A stretch of 64,000 nucleotides of DNA from Acanthococcus lagerstroemiae (taxonomy: Eukaryota; Arthropoda; Insecta; Hemiptera; Eriococcidae), in assembly GCA_031841125.1 (NCBI GenBank), contig CM063106.1:10602001-10666000 (forward strand). The letters run 5' to 3'. The translations under genes were made by a program, and so were the position numbers. Of the stretch, positions 59,901 to 64,000 are shown piece after piece. The stretch's first letter is position 1, and each line of letters begins with the position of its first letter. A model generated the notes under the pieces. The model saw nothing but the letters and a program-made list of their open reading frames with translations. It ran no database searches and was not told the origin of the DNA.

Positions 59901-61639
59901 TCCAAGCATCGTATTCTCTTCTTTATTTTTTCTTTACATTAGAGTAGAATCAGGTTGATAATTATTTATCCATTTTTCCATAGATTTCTTTTTTCCATTA
60001 TTTCTTGTTGAGAGCCAGTTACTTGTTTCAATATTTCATTCAACCATCTTCTGTATTGTTTCATTAAATTGATTGCAGAATGTGTGCTTGTATTGTTAAC
60101 AGAAATTTCCATGGTATTTCTATTTCTTCCAACAATCTTCAGTATTATTTCATTGAATTGATTGCAGAGTGCGTTCATGATGTTAATAGAAATTCCCATG
60201 GAAATTTTTATTTCTTCCAACAGTCTTCTGTATTGTTTCATTGAATTGATTGCTAAGTACGTTCATGTTGTTGATAAGAGTGATAGAGCTGCGCAACTGC
60301 AGTCAGCAGTTTGCAGTTTGAACCAAATTTGTATAGTAAATGCCCAAGGGAGTGAAGGGTTGATAAGTGATAACATAACAGATTGATATCAAATCGGTAA
60401 TTATTTATTAATTTTTGTATAAACCCGAAAGTATTAATTGTTCAAGACTGTCAAGAGTCATGATGCGTGCCTTCTTGTTTGTTGACCCTCCTCGAGTAGT
60501 GAGGTTACGTGTTACAAATTGGACGGTCTCTTTCTAGAACTTTTTGAATTCACACAAAATTTGAGTTGAGAACTTGGGAATGCCATCAGTCACACAAAAC
60601 GATCGACCACTGATCTGGCTTTTGAAGAAACACTGTCCGGAGCTCATGAAGTTTTTTGTTTTTGAGAATTTTACCGTTTGGACTCGGTAAATTTTGGAAA
60701 GTGAACCTTCAATTATTCTGAAAATTACTTCGTTTCCAAAACCCTATTCTCGTTTTCTGTTGAACAGCGAAACATTTTTATCTCGAGATGTTAGTGTCAG
60801 CTTTTGGAAGTATCAGGCTGATCCAGTCTGATAACAAAAATTGGAGGTGTTTCACCCCTTTTCGCCCTCGAATAATTGAAGTAGAAAGTTACTCTTCAAA
60901 CGAAGAAGAATACCTAAAGGTCTTGCCGCATTTTTTAGTCAAACTTCATATTTTATTCGATGAAAGCGGTAATTGTTAATGTACCTGATTTGAATGAATC
61001 AGAACATCAGAAGTTCTGTAATTTTTGTACGTGAGAATGGCAGTACATGTCAGGATTCTGCTTCAGTATGTACCCAATTGAAGAAGACATATTATGTTTA
61101 TTTTCCGCACTGCATTGCCAAGCGAATGATGGGCAATGGCAAATGAGTGGATTTCTGTTTTGGCAACGGTAATGCCATCTACAAATACGGAATTAATCCA
61201 GCCCTGTTTTTGTATCAGTGTGATTCACGGTGATTACTCTGCCCCCCTGGTTATCCCACCTGCTCCGAAATTGTCAGTCCTTCTAATTGTCTGATTTTCA
61301 TTTCAGACACTTGAGCACCTGCAGCTGCTACCGGACGACCATATATATTCTAATCTACCTATAATTACTCGAAGTAGTATCACGCCGAATGAGAATGTGG
61401 CGACCCCATTGGACGGCAGTCTGAACAGTCGATCTGCGAAATCTAAGTCACTGTTATTAGAAACCAAGTATGTACTGTATTTTTGCATTAATAAAAGAAT
61501 TGCGGTCAACGCGGAAACTAGAAGTTAAACTGATTGAGAATTGGATCAAATAATTATTGTGACTCATGTTTTCAGGAACGAAGAACCACCGACATCTATT
61601 TCCCCCAAGAACTGGCCTCAGTTATCAGATGGCCGAATG
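27188..61639 (+). CDS. Partial multi-exon gene, ARHGAP12/15/27-like Rho GTPase-activating protein (WW-domain part)
   Basis: Five exons join in frame across 34.5 kb: 27188-27376, 33826-34014, 48070-48168, 61307-61467 and 61576-61639. The phases are 0,0,0, then 2, then 0, and every junction has an AG acceptor and a GT donor. The joined protein has a proline-rich lead, one complete WW domain, then two WW domains in tandem, a Ser-rich linker, and a short segment with an N-W-P core at the end. In the ARHGAP12/15/27 family, as I know it, SH3 and WW domains precede PH and RhoGAP domains, and such a short W-P segment sits just before PH. Such proteins turn off Rho/Rac GTPases at membranes, with WW domains binding Pro-rich partners. 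The SH3 part lies upstream or was missed; PH and RhoGAP must lie to the right of the window. The family call is inference from domain order; gene structure is read directly. Confidence 0.72.
27654..27728. repeat. Two 37-38 bp tandem units with CACGTG/CATGTG palindromes
   Basis: Each unit is T7-AAC-GGTT-A-TCACA.GTGACCC. Unit 1 (27654-27690) has TCACACGTGACCC and unit 2 (27691-27728) ATCACATGTGACCC. The palindromes are E-box-like; function unknown. Confidence 0.6.
27957..28591. mobile_element. Palindromic MITE, 635 bp, word GTTGTTATGA
   Basis: Ends GGACATGTATTCTTGAAAAG on both sides in inverse, with arms that match for about 60 bases. The word TTGTTATGA/GTTGTTA recurs throughout both halves. 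It splits the left arm of the outer element. Comparison with the intact right arm shows an insertion with a 1-2 bp duplication (T or CT). Confidence 0.82.
28592..29579. other. Interior of outer element, no gene
   Basis: AT-rich. A short text, ATGTTAAAACCCTCC-AGTG, occurs twice near 29165 and 29298. Nothing coding. Confidence 0.35.
29588..29816. mobile_element. hAT-type MITE, 229 bp, perfect 8-bp TSD
   Basis: Perfect terminal 12-mers CAGGGACGTACC inverted at both ends. GTATTGTG on both sides (29580-29587, 29817-29824). Contains a C12 run (29775-29786). Confidence 0.9.
29825..30654. other. Interior of outer element with two repeat ends
   Basis: AT-rich, no gene. Two CCCTGTATAT ends lie 30 bases apart near 30510-30560, with GAAGAGGAC between; a similar GTCCTCTTCACGAGACACC occurs near 37610. 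Confidence 0.35.
30955..31285. repeat. Repeat family B copy 1
   Basis: Aligns with 55760-56088 (shared blocks GAGAAAACAAAGAATTTAGA, CAGGGCTGCAATT, AAAGATCTTCACGAATCACA). Includes C11 directly joined to A10 (31227-31247). The left end is not clean here. Confidence 0.72.
31320..31645 (-). mobile_element. RTE-like LINE endonuclease fragment
   Basis: Minus-strand VGFYIRKPIM, ERIRYLILSVKEKVNALIV, VQIYAPTMEVKEVE, FYAKL, then after a stop NKEYYTMIMGTG (GDWN region decayed). Matches the endonuclease of the LINE at 4832-5416 in motif order. Both ends truncated. Confidence 0.72.
31646..33825. other. Intron, AT-rich; low-complexity core
   Basis: CAGTGGCGGATTTTAC at 31729 is a lone hAT-like end. 32818-33000 is almost only A and T (TTAATTAATATTAATT type), followed by (TA)n at 33027-33050. 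No coding motif before the acceptor at 33825. Confidence 0.45.
33826..34014 (+). CDS. Exon with Ser-rich linker and first part of second WW domain
   Basis: Sixty-three codons, phase 0 at both ends, bounded by TACAG and GTAAGT. The first half is Ser/Gly/Asn-rich linker. The second half holds the first Trp of a WW domain (PPGWRLETD) and its strand-2 region (CYINIVTGAK), but the exon stops before the second Trp. That Trp is the first codon of the next exon at 48070. The exon is the same length (63 codons) as the preceding one. Confidence 0.78.
34090..34300. other. Intron start after second WW exon
   Basis: C10 run at 34091-34100. No other feature. Confidence 0.3.
34300..35210 (+). mobile_element. 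RTE-like LINE fragment, RT core to C-terminus
   Basis: NKLWEAFDNQGTP, KFEVQKGVIQGDPLSPNLF, LRFANDVVLISEN (catalytic Asp changed: FAND for FADD), a TAG at 34662-34664, KTKLISADGKG, YEYLGQIITLDNKM, SWKSFWSFETIL, TQNSMLRSILK, FKYAGHWAR, and DWTPW. It ends abruptly at about 35210 where non-LINE sequence begins. Confidence 0.8.
35211..35392. repeat. GC-rich repeat junction
   Basis: After the LINE there is a CTCATGG palindromic piece, T12, then GC-rich text GGGCCGGCACGAGCGAAGCG and AGGGGGGGTGAAGCCCCCT. It is unlike both neighbours and looks like the end of a separate repeat; no partner in the window. Confidence 0.4.
35395..36340. repeat. Word-repeat stretch (TTTCCGATGAAATTC)
   Basis: About 950 bp of degenerate copies of ATTTCCGATGAAATTC and its complement (GAATTTCATCGGAAAT), roughly every 30 bases. 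It is interrupted by a U6-like segment at 35939-35998. Confidence 0.7.
35939..35998 (+). pseudogene. Truncated U6 snRNA copy
   Basis: Sixty bases matching the 5' half of U6 snRNA: a diverged 5' stem-loop (GTACTCGCTCTAGCGG), then the very conserved ACTAAAATTGGAACGATACA and AGAAGATTAGCATGGC, including the ACAGAGA box. It stops at GGC, where U6 would continue into the internal stem-loop, and is followed by T6, a Pol III terminator. Surrounded on both sides by the word repeat. Confidence 0.85.
36341..36635. other. AT-rich intron, nothing recognised
   Basis: No repeat partner or coding motif seen. Confidence 0.3.
36640..36900 (-). mobile_element. RTE-like LINE fragment, same family as 34300-35210, inverted
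   Basis: Minus-strand GQIITLDNKMNKELNKQIQK and SLKTILKYKMSLKRK match the + strand fragment at about 34805-34940 at nearly every residue. Frame shifts follow. Truncated. Confidence 0.75.
36905..38045. other. Intron, single repeat ends only
   Basis: GTCCTCTTCACGAGACACC near 37610 and ATACAGGGTGAATCAAAAGT near 37812 look like single ends of TIR repeats. No gene. Confidence 0.35.
38050..38654 (+). promoter_or_regulatory. CpG-rich island, candidate internal promoter
   Basis: Markedly GC- and CpG-rich (GCTGCGCTCGCCGAACTCG, CGTCGCAGTTCGCGTGC, CGATTCGATCGGCCGATTAC) within an AT-rich intron. It precedes an ATG at 38655 whose frame is open for 101 codons. Could drive a shorter host-gene isoform or an unrelated transcript. 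Confidence 0.35.
38655..38960 (+). CDS. Candidate first exon or small ORF in the CpG island
   Basis: ATGG start, 101 codons to TGA 38958-38960. Hydrophilic, Arg/Asp/Gly-rich, with a possible Cys pair (CENC), no known domain. A GT at 38793 (TTCG|GTAATC) would end the exon after 46 codons in phase 0, matching the WW exon at 48070. Minus-strand frames over the same DNA are longer (to 233 codons) but less plausible in composition. Low certainty. Confidence 0.25.
   Translation: MDGRAVARRGDQDSWVRGAAKCTSEAIRGDDRANYGVNLSEKQQPSVIGVLGDGGNCENCRRSDGAGASTSFKYKLRTFNFAAEDAGTSIDVPRLSDAAIG
38961..40470. other. Intron, nothing firm
   Basis: G11 run at 39853-39863. An open frame at 39139-39411 shows no known motif. 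Confidence 0.3.
40482..40850. mobile_element. MITE family A copy 2, 369 bp, 5-bp TSD TATGT
   Basis: Same ends and interior as copy 1. TATGT on both sides (40477-40481, 40851-40855). Left end CAAGGTGTCTACAGG, right end inverted CAAGGTGTCTACAAG. Confidence 0.9.
40856..41315. other. Intron before the LINE
   Basis: AT-rich, no feature. The 5' edge of the LINE is somewhere near 41320. Confidence 0.3.
41320..44487 (+). mobile_element. Near full-length LINE (RTE-like), decayed by shifts
   Basis: Leader (about 41320-41528), one long ORF2-type region (41529-44384), short 3' UTR, and a TTATTATTATTA tail at 44474-44487. A-rich coding strand. Host-gene orientation, so it is carried in sense in the primary transcript. 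The 5' boundary is approximate. No target duplication could be proven. Confidence 0.82.
41529..44384 (+). pseudogene. LINE endonuclease-reverse transcriptase, broken
   Basis: Start ATG with MIGTFNVRTL. Endonuclease: GISEVRRQHE, GVGFLVKTE, IQVYAPTT, IMGDFNSQIG, NQIDYILAPS, SSRDHRPIKC. RT: NKAPGHDKITNE, NYRPISLSPTIAK, QAGFRKQYSTIDHL, LIDYTKAFDSINHRF, QGDPLSSILFN, LRFADDVILISNS (FADD intact), GLEINIEKTNF, YLGQVISMEDKM. C-terminus: KWNWAGHVARLND and a final EAFAHRQG. Breaks: TAA at 42210-42212, a shift at the A9 run near 42464-42472, shifts near 42885 and 43305, a break near 43440, and a shift at the A7 run near 44247. Few substitutions, so fairly young. Confidence 0.85.
44488..45480. other. Intron after the LINE
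   Basis: C12 joined to A9 (44523-44543) and G11 (44598-44608). Otherwise no feature. Confidence 0.35.
45500..45540. repeat. Short tandem repeat of CATGAGA/CATGAAA
   Basis: CATGAAACAT, GCATGAGACATGAGACATG, AAACATGTG in a row within 41 bases. Confidence 0.6.
45541..45886. other. Upstream region of the nested GC-rich gene
   Basis: Unique sequence, moderate GC. No TATA box at a sensible distance could be fixed. A TGA at 45884-45886 closes the upstream side of the open frame. Confidence 0.3.
46026..46052 (+). promoter_or_regulatory. Short upstream ORF ahead of the nested gene
   Basis: ATG followed by seven sense codons and TAA, in a different frame from the main ORF, 128 bases before the ATG at 46181 and in good start context (CCC before ATG, G after). 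If 46181 is the real start, this would be a classic uORF. If the protein starts upstream by a spliced exon, it is only an out-of-frame ATG. Confidence 0.3.
46181..47371 (+). CDS. Nested intronless gene of unknown function, 396 aa, acidic
   Basis: The frame is open from 45887 to the stop at 47369-47371. The first in-frame ATG is at 46181, giving 396 residues. It is GC- and CpG-rich with strong use of C/G-ending codons, unlike the surrounding intron, and is by far the longest open frame in the window. I do not recognise the family. Visible: a basic patch (IRPIRKRKF) near residue 85, a long acidic Ser/Asp-rich middle, two copies of a motif ending in Cys-Trp-Leu (residues 187-215 and 232-266), and an acidic C-terminus (DSYSEEDE). 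No signal peptide or membrane segment is evident. It lies between the two exons that share the second WW domain, so ordinary inclusion in the host mRNA would break that domain. Nested gene or alternative terminal exon are the options. Confidence 0.5.
   Translation: MQPETSSYLGYFLKTVEPESVALAMADDYSQLWGLPVTADHLDDTRPKLATFSTFNKNKDEEMTSHRSVDSIFDDGRTLPIRPIRKRKFAIAPADAAICPSSCPEIGDRCMDRLSGQRGSVDAVRTADDGPPAVATECWSRNRFGVADDDSSQCLVDSSCDSTVVCSDDNSDRDDSIAESFTDSSDFENIDVKVDSFEFRRICDERDCQRSQCWLTDGSSGCDSASPTGGSPEYVNVEVDSNSESVERAENERRSDLATSFECWLDVKWGKMETGPKALSTTYLDDSSESRSLDVSPEWRLKHKSYPCLSSAVVEQSCGTSPSAKSSVDVHSLIDDMFKLRWLYECGVLLSDVETWLHDIYFDSYSEEDEAAELEQKVFDIEAAQGMRSHFVDHSF
47372..48069. other. Intron remainder between nested gene and WW exon
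   Basis: Unique-looking sequence with a 16-mer (GGTCCCACTTTGTCGA) at 47594 that repeats one at 47343, and a 13-base inverted copy at 47835. Otherwise it ends in the acceptor of the 48070 exon. Confidence 0.5.
47563..47568 (+). terminator. Possible polyadenylation signal (ATTAAA) for the nested gene
   Basis: ATTAAA, the commonest variant of AATAAA, 192 bases after the stop at 47371, followed by a T/G-rich stretch (CTTTTGTGTTCG). No AATAAA was seen between the stop and the next WW exon. Confidence 0.3.
48070..48168 (+). CDS. Exon completing second WW domain and encoding third WW domain
   Basis: Thirty-three codons, phase 0/0, acceptor TTGTTGCAG and donor GTTTGT. It begins with TGG. The Trp completes the second WW domain from the previous exon and also serves as the first Trp of a third WW domain, which continues with YDDEGRVYYF and ends SSWTLP. 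The shared-Trp arrangement is read directly from the exon join. It is consistent with the closely spaced WW pair of ARHGAP12/27-like proteins (family knowledge). Confidence 0.75.
48169..53780. other. Long intron, mostly unique AT-rich sequence
   Basis: C14-AACA-A8 at 48333-48356. A G/C-rich patch with ATTCCGG words at 49760-49890. A poly-A of about 18 near 52400. A lone TIR-like end (inverted CAGAGTTGCCACTTTTTCC) closes at 52926. A word-repeat stretch (AAGTCTTATTAA type) at 52970-53220. No exon found. Confidence 0.4.
53787..54150. mobile_element. MITE family A copy 3, 364 bp, 5-bp TSD TATTT
   Basis: Ends CAATGTGTCTACAGG and inverted CAAGGTGTCTACAAG. TATTT on both sides (53782-53786, 54151-54155). 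Interior as copies 1 and 2. Confidence 0.9.
54457..55012. mobile_element. TIR element, 556 bp, ends CAGGGTGA.CACT
   Basis: Left CAGGGTGACCACTCGGTCAT and right (inverted) CAGGGTGATCACTTGACACT. Interior has GGTCATTTTT words near both ends. AATATA flanks both sides (54451-54456, 55013-55018), a possible 6-bp TSD, though low in complexity. Confidence 0.7.
55013..55692. other. Intron, nothing recognised
   Basis: Two short open frames on the + strand with no motif. Confidence 0.3.
55693..56088. mobile_element. Repeat family B copy 2, TIR-like ends
   Basis: Left CAGGGTATCGTAACAG, right (inverted) CAGGGTGTCTAGCAAAAT. Aligns internally with 30955-31285. The left end carries GTCATTCAAGTCA, GATCATTTAAG, GTCATTTA words. 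T4-5 on both sides; TSD not provable. Confidence 0.65.
56089..58725. other. Intron, small duplication only
   Basis: A 37-bp tandem pair (CGTATTAAT-GTA-TGTATTC-GATAC) at about 56780-56850. G11 at 58019-58029. Nothing else seen. Confidence 0.4.
58727..59340. repeat. Tandem duplications split by a hAT MITE
   Basis: Removing the MITE (58750-59098 plus one TSD) leaves two 36-bp units starting AGGGTCG..AACGAGCCTCTT. These are followed by two units of about 107 bp (59151 and 59258) sharing ACATTTTCAT.TCTTTACTT and TGGCACACAA. Confidence 0.7.
58750..59098. mobile_element. hAT-type MITE, 349 bp, perfect 8-bp TSD, word TTAAGGCTT
   Basis: Ends CAGGGATGTCAAGCTG and inverted CAGGGATGTTGAGCCAG. CCTCTTCC on both sides (58742-58749, 59099-59106). 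The interior is nearly filled by CTTAAGGCTTA, ACTTAAAGCTT, TTATGGCTTA. A third terminal-like segment (TTTGACATCCCTG) lies inside at 58927-58939. Confidence 0.87.
59362..59426. repeat. Tetranucleotide tract (GACC/AACC)n
   Basis: CGACCGACCAACCAATTGAC and onward; imperfect GACC, GACT and AACC units. Confidence 0.8.
59427..59786. mobile_element. Palindromic element with long TIRs
   Basis: Left CTGACTGACACAACACT, right (inverted) CTGACTGACTCAACACT. The arms continue with GCGAGTACCACACTCCTTGT and CAGCCTGCAAGCACTAC to GCTAGTGCATCATCT. The left arm holds an extra diverged copy of about 40 bp. A GC-richer centre (GAGCGCGCC, GGAGCGTAGCGGACGACG) separates the arms. Confidence 0.75.
59840..60280. repeat. 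88-bp tandem repeat
   Basis: Units start TTGATTGCAGA.TG.GT at 60069 and 60157 with a partial at 60245, spacing exactly 88; a diverged unit lies at 59840. Each carries GAAATTTCCATGGAAAT and TTTCTTCCAAC. Confidence 0.8.
60281..61306. other. Intron to the linker exon
   Basis: Unique; no feature but the pyrimidine tract and acceptor at 61290-61306. Confidence 0.35.
61307..61467 (+). CDS. Linker exon between WW and PH regions
   Basis: A 161-nt exon after a TTTCATTTCAG acceptor, ending before GTATGT. It enters in phase 0 from the WW exon and leaves in phase 2. The encoded segment is Leu/Ser/Asn-rich with a conserved-looking core (DDHIYSNLPIITRSS) and no domain signature. Only 108 bp separate it from the next exon, the one short intron in the gene. 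Confidence 0.65.
61576..61639 (+). CDS. Last visible exon, pre-PH segment
   Basis: A 64-nt exon between TTTTCAG and GTAAGT. One base completes the Lys codon begun in the previous exon, then 21 codons follow and the exon ends in phase 0. It contains SPKNWPQLSDGRM. A Trp-Pro followed by Ser-Asp-Gly just ahead of a PH domain is what made me choose the ARHGAP12/27 family. The next exon is not found in the remaining 2.3 kb. Confidence 0.65.
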
Positions 61640-62980
61640 GTAAGTTGATCACAGGAAACATGATTTTGTGAAAAATACTTCTGATGATCGAGCGGGCATT
61701 AATGAACTGTTTCAATCTTTCAATGTTTGCGAAAGGGACTTCTCGGAAAGTTTCGCTAAAAATAACCACTCTTTGATTTATTCTAAGCAGTAGCTTTCAG
61801 CGAGACGTTTCGGATTCAGTTTCTGAGATACCGTTAAGAGCGAATTACGTTTCGAAACCATTTTATTTGAGTTCTTGAGAGTCACTTTCCCGCATTTCAG
61901 TCTCACTGTGCCCTTGTACCCCTAGCTGAGAACACGAAAACGAGAGCCCGAATGACACCATTTCATAACGTTCCGTTTTGAACTCCTGGTTCTGAGCAGC
62001 TCTATCCATACACGCCATTATCACTCAGACTCCTTCCCCAGGCTATTGAAACTGATACTTTGACGCCATTACAAATAATGCGTATTCTGTAAAATTACTA
62101 ATCCATTTACCTTGAAATTCTAGCGTTTTCTCAGATCGAATTTTGAGTATTCTTCGTCAGGCTGGATTTAGGTTTTTTCTTAGGTTGGACATGTGTTTAC
62201 GGCTTCGCGGTGCATGTATAACCGAGTCGAATATGAAAAAATGTACAAACAGATTGCAAGCAAAACGAGCGAAATGTTTTCGATTAAAAAAAAGAAAAGA
62301 AAATTTGTGCCCATTAGCACCCCAGGCTACAGCCTTATTCAACCTTGTGGTACATATGACCCTGGTTCTCTGATCTTTTCATTATCAACGCTTGGGGCTG
62401 CACCAGTATCACTCCTAATTTGTATGCATCTTATTATACTTGTGTAGTGTGTTTGAATAATCAGTGGCGTCGGAATAACCCCCCCCCCCCCTCGCAAAAA
62501 ATGGAATAAAATTTCTAAAAACTATTCAGCAAATGGTCAAACGTCGCCTTAAGAGATGTCAGAGACAAATTATATGAGATTTTTGGAGATTCATAAGATT
62601 GAAAAGTCTTCCAGTGCTACTGTCAGCAGTCGTCTTTGTTTTGACGCGGATCGGAGATAATGTGGTCTTCATTGTAAAATTCTAGCTGTACATTTTGAAA
62701 CGTGTAAACAGATCCGTAGCTTTCGTTTAGTTTTCCAGGAAGGGATGAAGGTTTAGAATAACTCGATTCTAGTGGTACTTTTGGAAGACTTCAGGGTAGC
62801 TCCTGTTGAAACCTTCTGCAACTCCATCTGTACATTAGGGTGTCTCTTATCGATTTAGTGCGCACTGAAATTTATTCCAATAGACCTAGAAACTCGCCAT
62901 AAAAAATTTAAGCTCAATCTGAGGTCATTAACCCGTGGCGCTTTGACCGTGAAGTTATGTGTAATACTGAGATTTTATTT
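61640..62980. other. Intron after last visible exon
   Basis: C13 run at 62479-62491 next to a lone hAT-like end CAGTGGCGTCGGAATAA (62462). No PH-domain exon was found on the + strand. Confidence 0.4.
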
Positions 62981-62984
62981 TTGA

Positions 62985-63360
62985 AAACGCGAATATCTTG
63001 GAACGTATCAACTTCAGGACCAAAATACATATAACATGAAATGTTCCTTGTTAAATTTTCTATAAAAAAGTTCCTATACAACTTTTCTGTAGAACACACA
63101 TGTACTGAGATAATCGTGAAAATCTGTGAAAGTTTCGAAGAATGTGGTTTTTGTTATTTTTTATTTCATTGTTAAATCGCAGTTATCTTGAAAAATATTC
63201 ATTTTAGGATCAAAATGCAAATAACATAAAATGTTTCTTGTTAAATTTTTTATTAAAAGTTCCTGTACAACTTTTCTTTAGAAAACATAGGTATCGAAAT
63301 AATCGCAAAAATTCGTGTAATTTTCGAAAAACATTGTTTTTTCATTATCTTACGGCTGAA
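62985..63360. repeat. Tandem duplication, unit about 190 bp
   Basis: Two diverged copies: TATCTTGGAACGTATCAACT with TGTTAAATTTTCTATAAAAA, and TATCTTGAAAAATATTCATT with TGTTAAATTTTTTATTAAAA. Confidence 0.75.
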
Positions 63361-63374
63361 ATATCGATTAATGT

Positions 63375-63450
63375 CAGACCCGTAGCCACGGGGTTGCAAG
63401 GGGGTGCTAAGCACCCGCTAGCGCTTGTTGGAACCCCCTGGCTAAATTTA
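63375..63450. repeat. Single hAT-like repeat end
   Basis: CAGACCCGTAGCCACGGGG followed by GGGTGCTAAGCACCCGCTAG. Similar (inverted) to TCCTGGTTACGGGCCTGG at about 230. No partner end or TSD found. Confidence 0.4.
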
Positions 63451-63529
63451 GTGAATAAAAATAACGAATTCCTTTAAATTTTTCTCGCTAGTTTTGTTCA
63501 AAACTTTTCTTTCCACTTCATTTTAATGT

Positions 63530-63880
63530 TTAGCCAGATGTTGGAAGCTGGAAGAATCGAAAACTGGAAGTTGGAAGCTTTTTCAGCCTTCAGTTGACTT
63601 CTTACAGTATTCTTCTTAACGACTTTTTTACTTAAATTCGAAAGCCCAAAAAAGAAAACTAATACATCTCTTCTGCTCCACTTCACTTCAATTTATTTTC
63701 CCTCATTTTTTACAAAGAACCTTCTCTAATTATAAGAACCTTGGGTGAAATAGGTAAAAGAAGCTGGAAGCTAGAAACCAGAAGTCAGTCGAAAAAAAGA
63801 TTGGAAGTTAGAAGCTCATATACTAAGGCTGGATGAGATTTGGCGGCTAGAAACCGGAGGCGGAAGCTCTGTATCGTTCG
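63530..63880. repeat. Word-repeat stretch (TGGAAGCT)
   Basis: TTGGAAGCTGGAAG, TGGAAGTTGGAAGC, GAAGCTGGAAGCTAGAAAC and related words in two clusters, 63535-63600 and 63760-63880. No TIR pair proven. Confidence 0.5.
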
Positions 63881-64000
63881 GCTTCCACATCCGTGTTTGA
63901 AAGGTAGACGAATTGTGTGTTTGTCATTATTTTCACATTGAATATCGATGGTTAAATGCCTGAATGGCTGTTTAAGAACTAATAACTTGATAAGTCCACA

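Noticed and set aside
59966..60241. 91-codon minus-strand open frame
   Set aside because: Translation of the 88-bp tandem repeat.
61640..64000. PH-domain exon
   Set aside because: No + strand open segment with acceptor, donor and PH-like text seen.
1..64000. LTR retrotransposon, provirus, Helitron, CRISPR array, tRNA or rRNA genes
   Set aside because: No long direct terminal repeats, gag/protease/integrase motifs, regular spacer arrays, tRNA-type A and B boxes or rRNA text noticed. Helitron ends were not systematically testable by eye.

Overview
The window looks like a piece of an insect or other arthropod chromosome. It is AT-rich, with one interrupted host gene on the + strand, very long introns with standard GT..AG junctions, several non-LTR retrotransposons, and many small terminal-inverted-repeat (TIR) elements with clean target-site duplications (TSDs). 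The species cannot be fixed from sequence alone. No operons, CRISPR arrays, intact tRNA/rRNA genes or LTR elements are visible.

Host gene. Five phase-compatible + strand exons (27188-27376, 33826-34014, 48070-48168, 61307-61467, 61576-61639) encode part of a multi-WW-domain protein. It ends just before the point where a PH domain would be expected, so it is best read as an ARHGAP12/15/27-type Rho GTPase-activating protein. The SH3 end and the PH and RhoGAP domains are not visible here. Introns of about 6.4, 14.1 and 13.1 kb hold nearly all the repeats. CpG-rich patches at 6.37-6.65, 10.68-11.04 and 38.05-39.0 kb are candidate promoters or first exons. A GC-rich, intronless 396-codon reading frame (46181-47371) lies in the intron that splits the second WW domain. 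It looks like a nested gene of unknown function and contains two copies of an internal motif.

Mobile elements. 1.9-5.8 kb: a hAT-like element (8-bp TSD, 7/8 identical) invaded by a minus-strand LINE. 7.1-8.6 kb: an R1/jockey-like LINE relic. 8.77-10.17 kb: a tandem repeat of about 200 bp. 14.5-15.5 kb: an RTE-like LINE 3' end broken by two different TIR elements. 19.2-20.1, 25.9-26.2, 31.3-31.6, 34.3-35.2 and 36.6-36.9 kb: further LINE fragments. 41.3-44.5 kb: a nearly full-length LINE with FADD intact but several frame breaks. Perfect or near-perfect 8-bp TSDs identify hAT-type MITEs at 15188, 17281, 21118, 29588 and 58750. A second family (25290, 40482, 53787) makes 5-bp TSDs in all three copies. 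At 27.94-30.71 kb an outer inverted-repeat element is interrupted by a palindromic MITE, and its other arm preserves the uninterrupted site.

Other structure. There is an 85-bp-arm hairpin at 23.77-23.97 kb, a truncated U6 snRNA copy at 35.94-36.00 kb, a palindromic element at 59.43-59.79 kb, tandem repeats of 88 bp and about 190 bp near the right end, thirteen G/C homopolymers of 10 or more, and many stretches built from degenerate copies of one short word, with a different word in each stretch. The strongest candidates for something undescribed are the nested GC-rich gene, the 5-bp-TSD family and the word-repeat elements.
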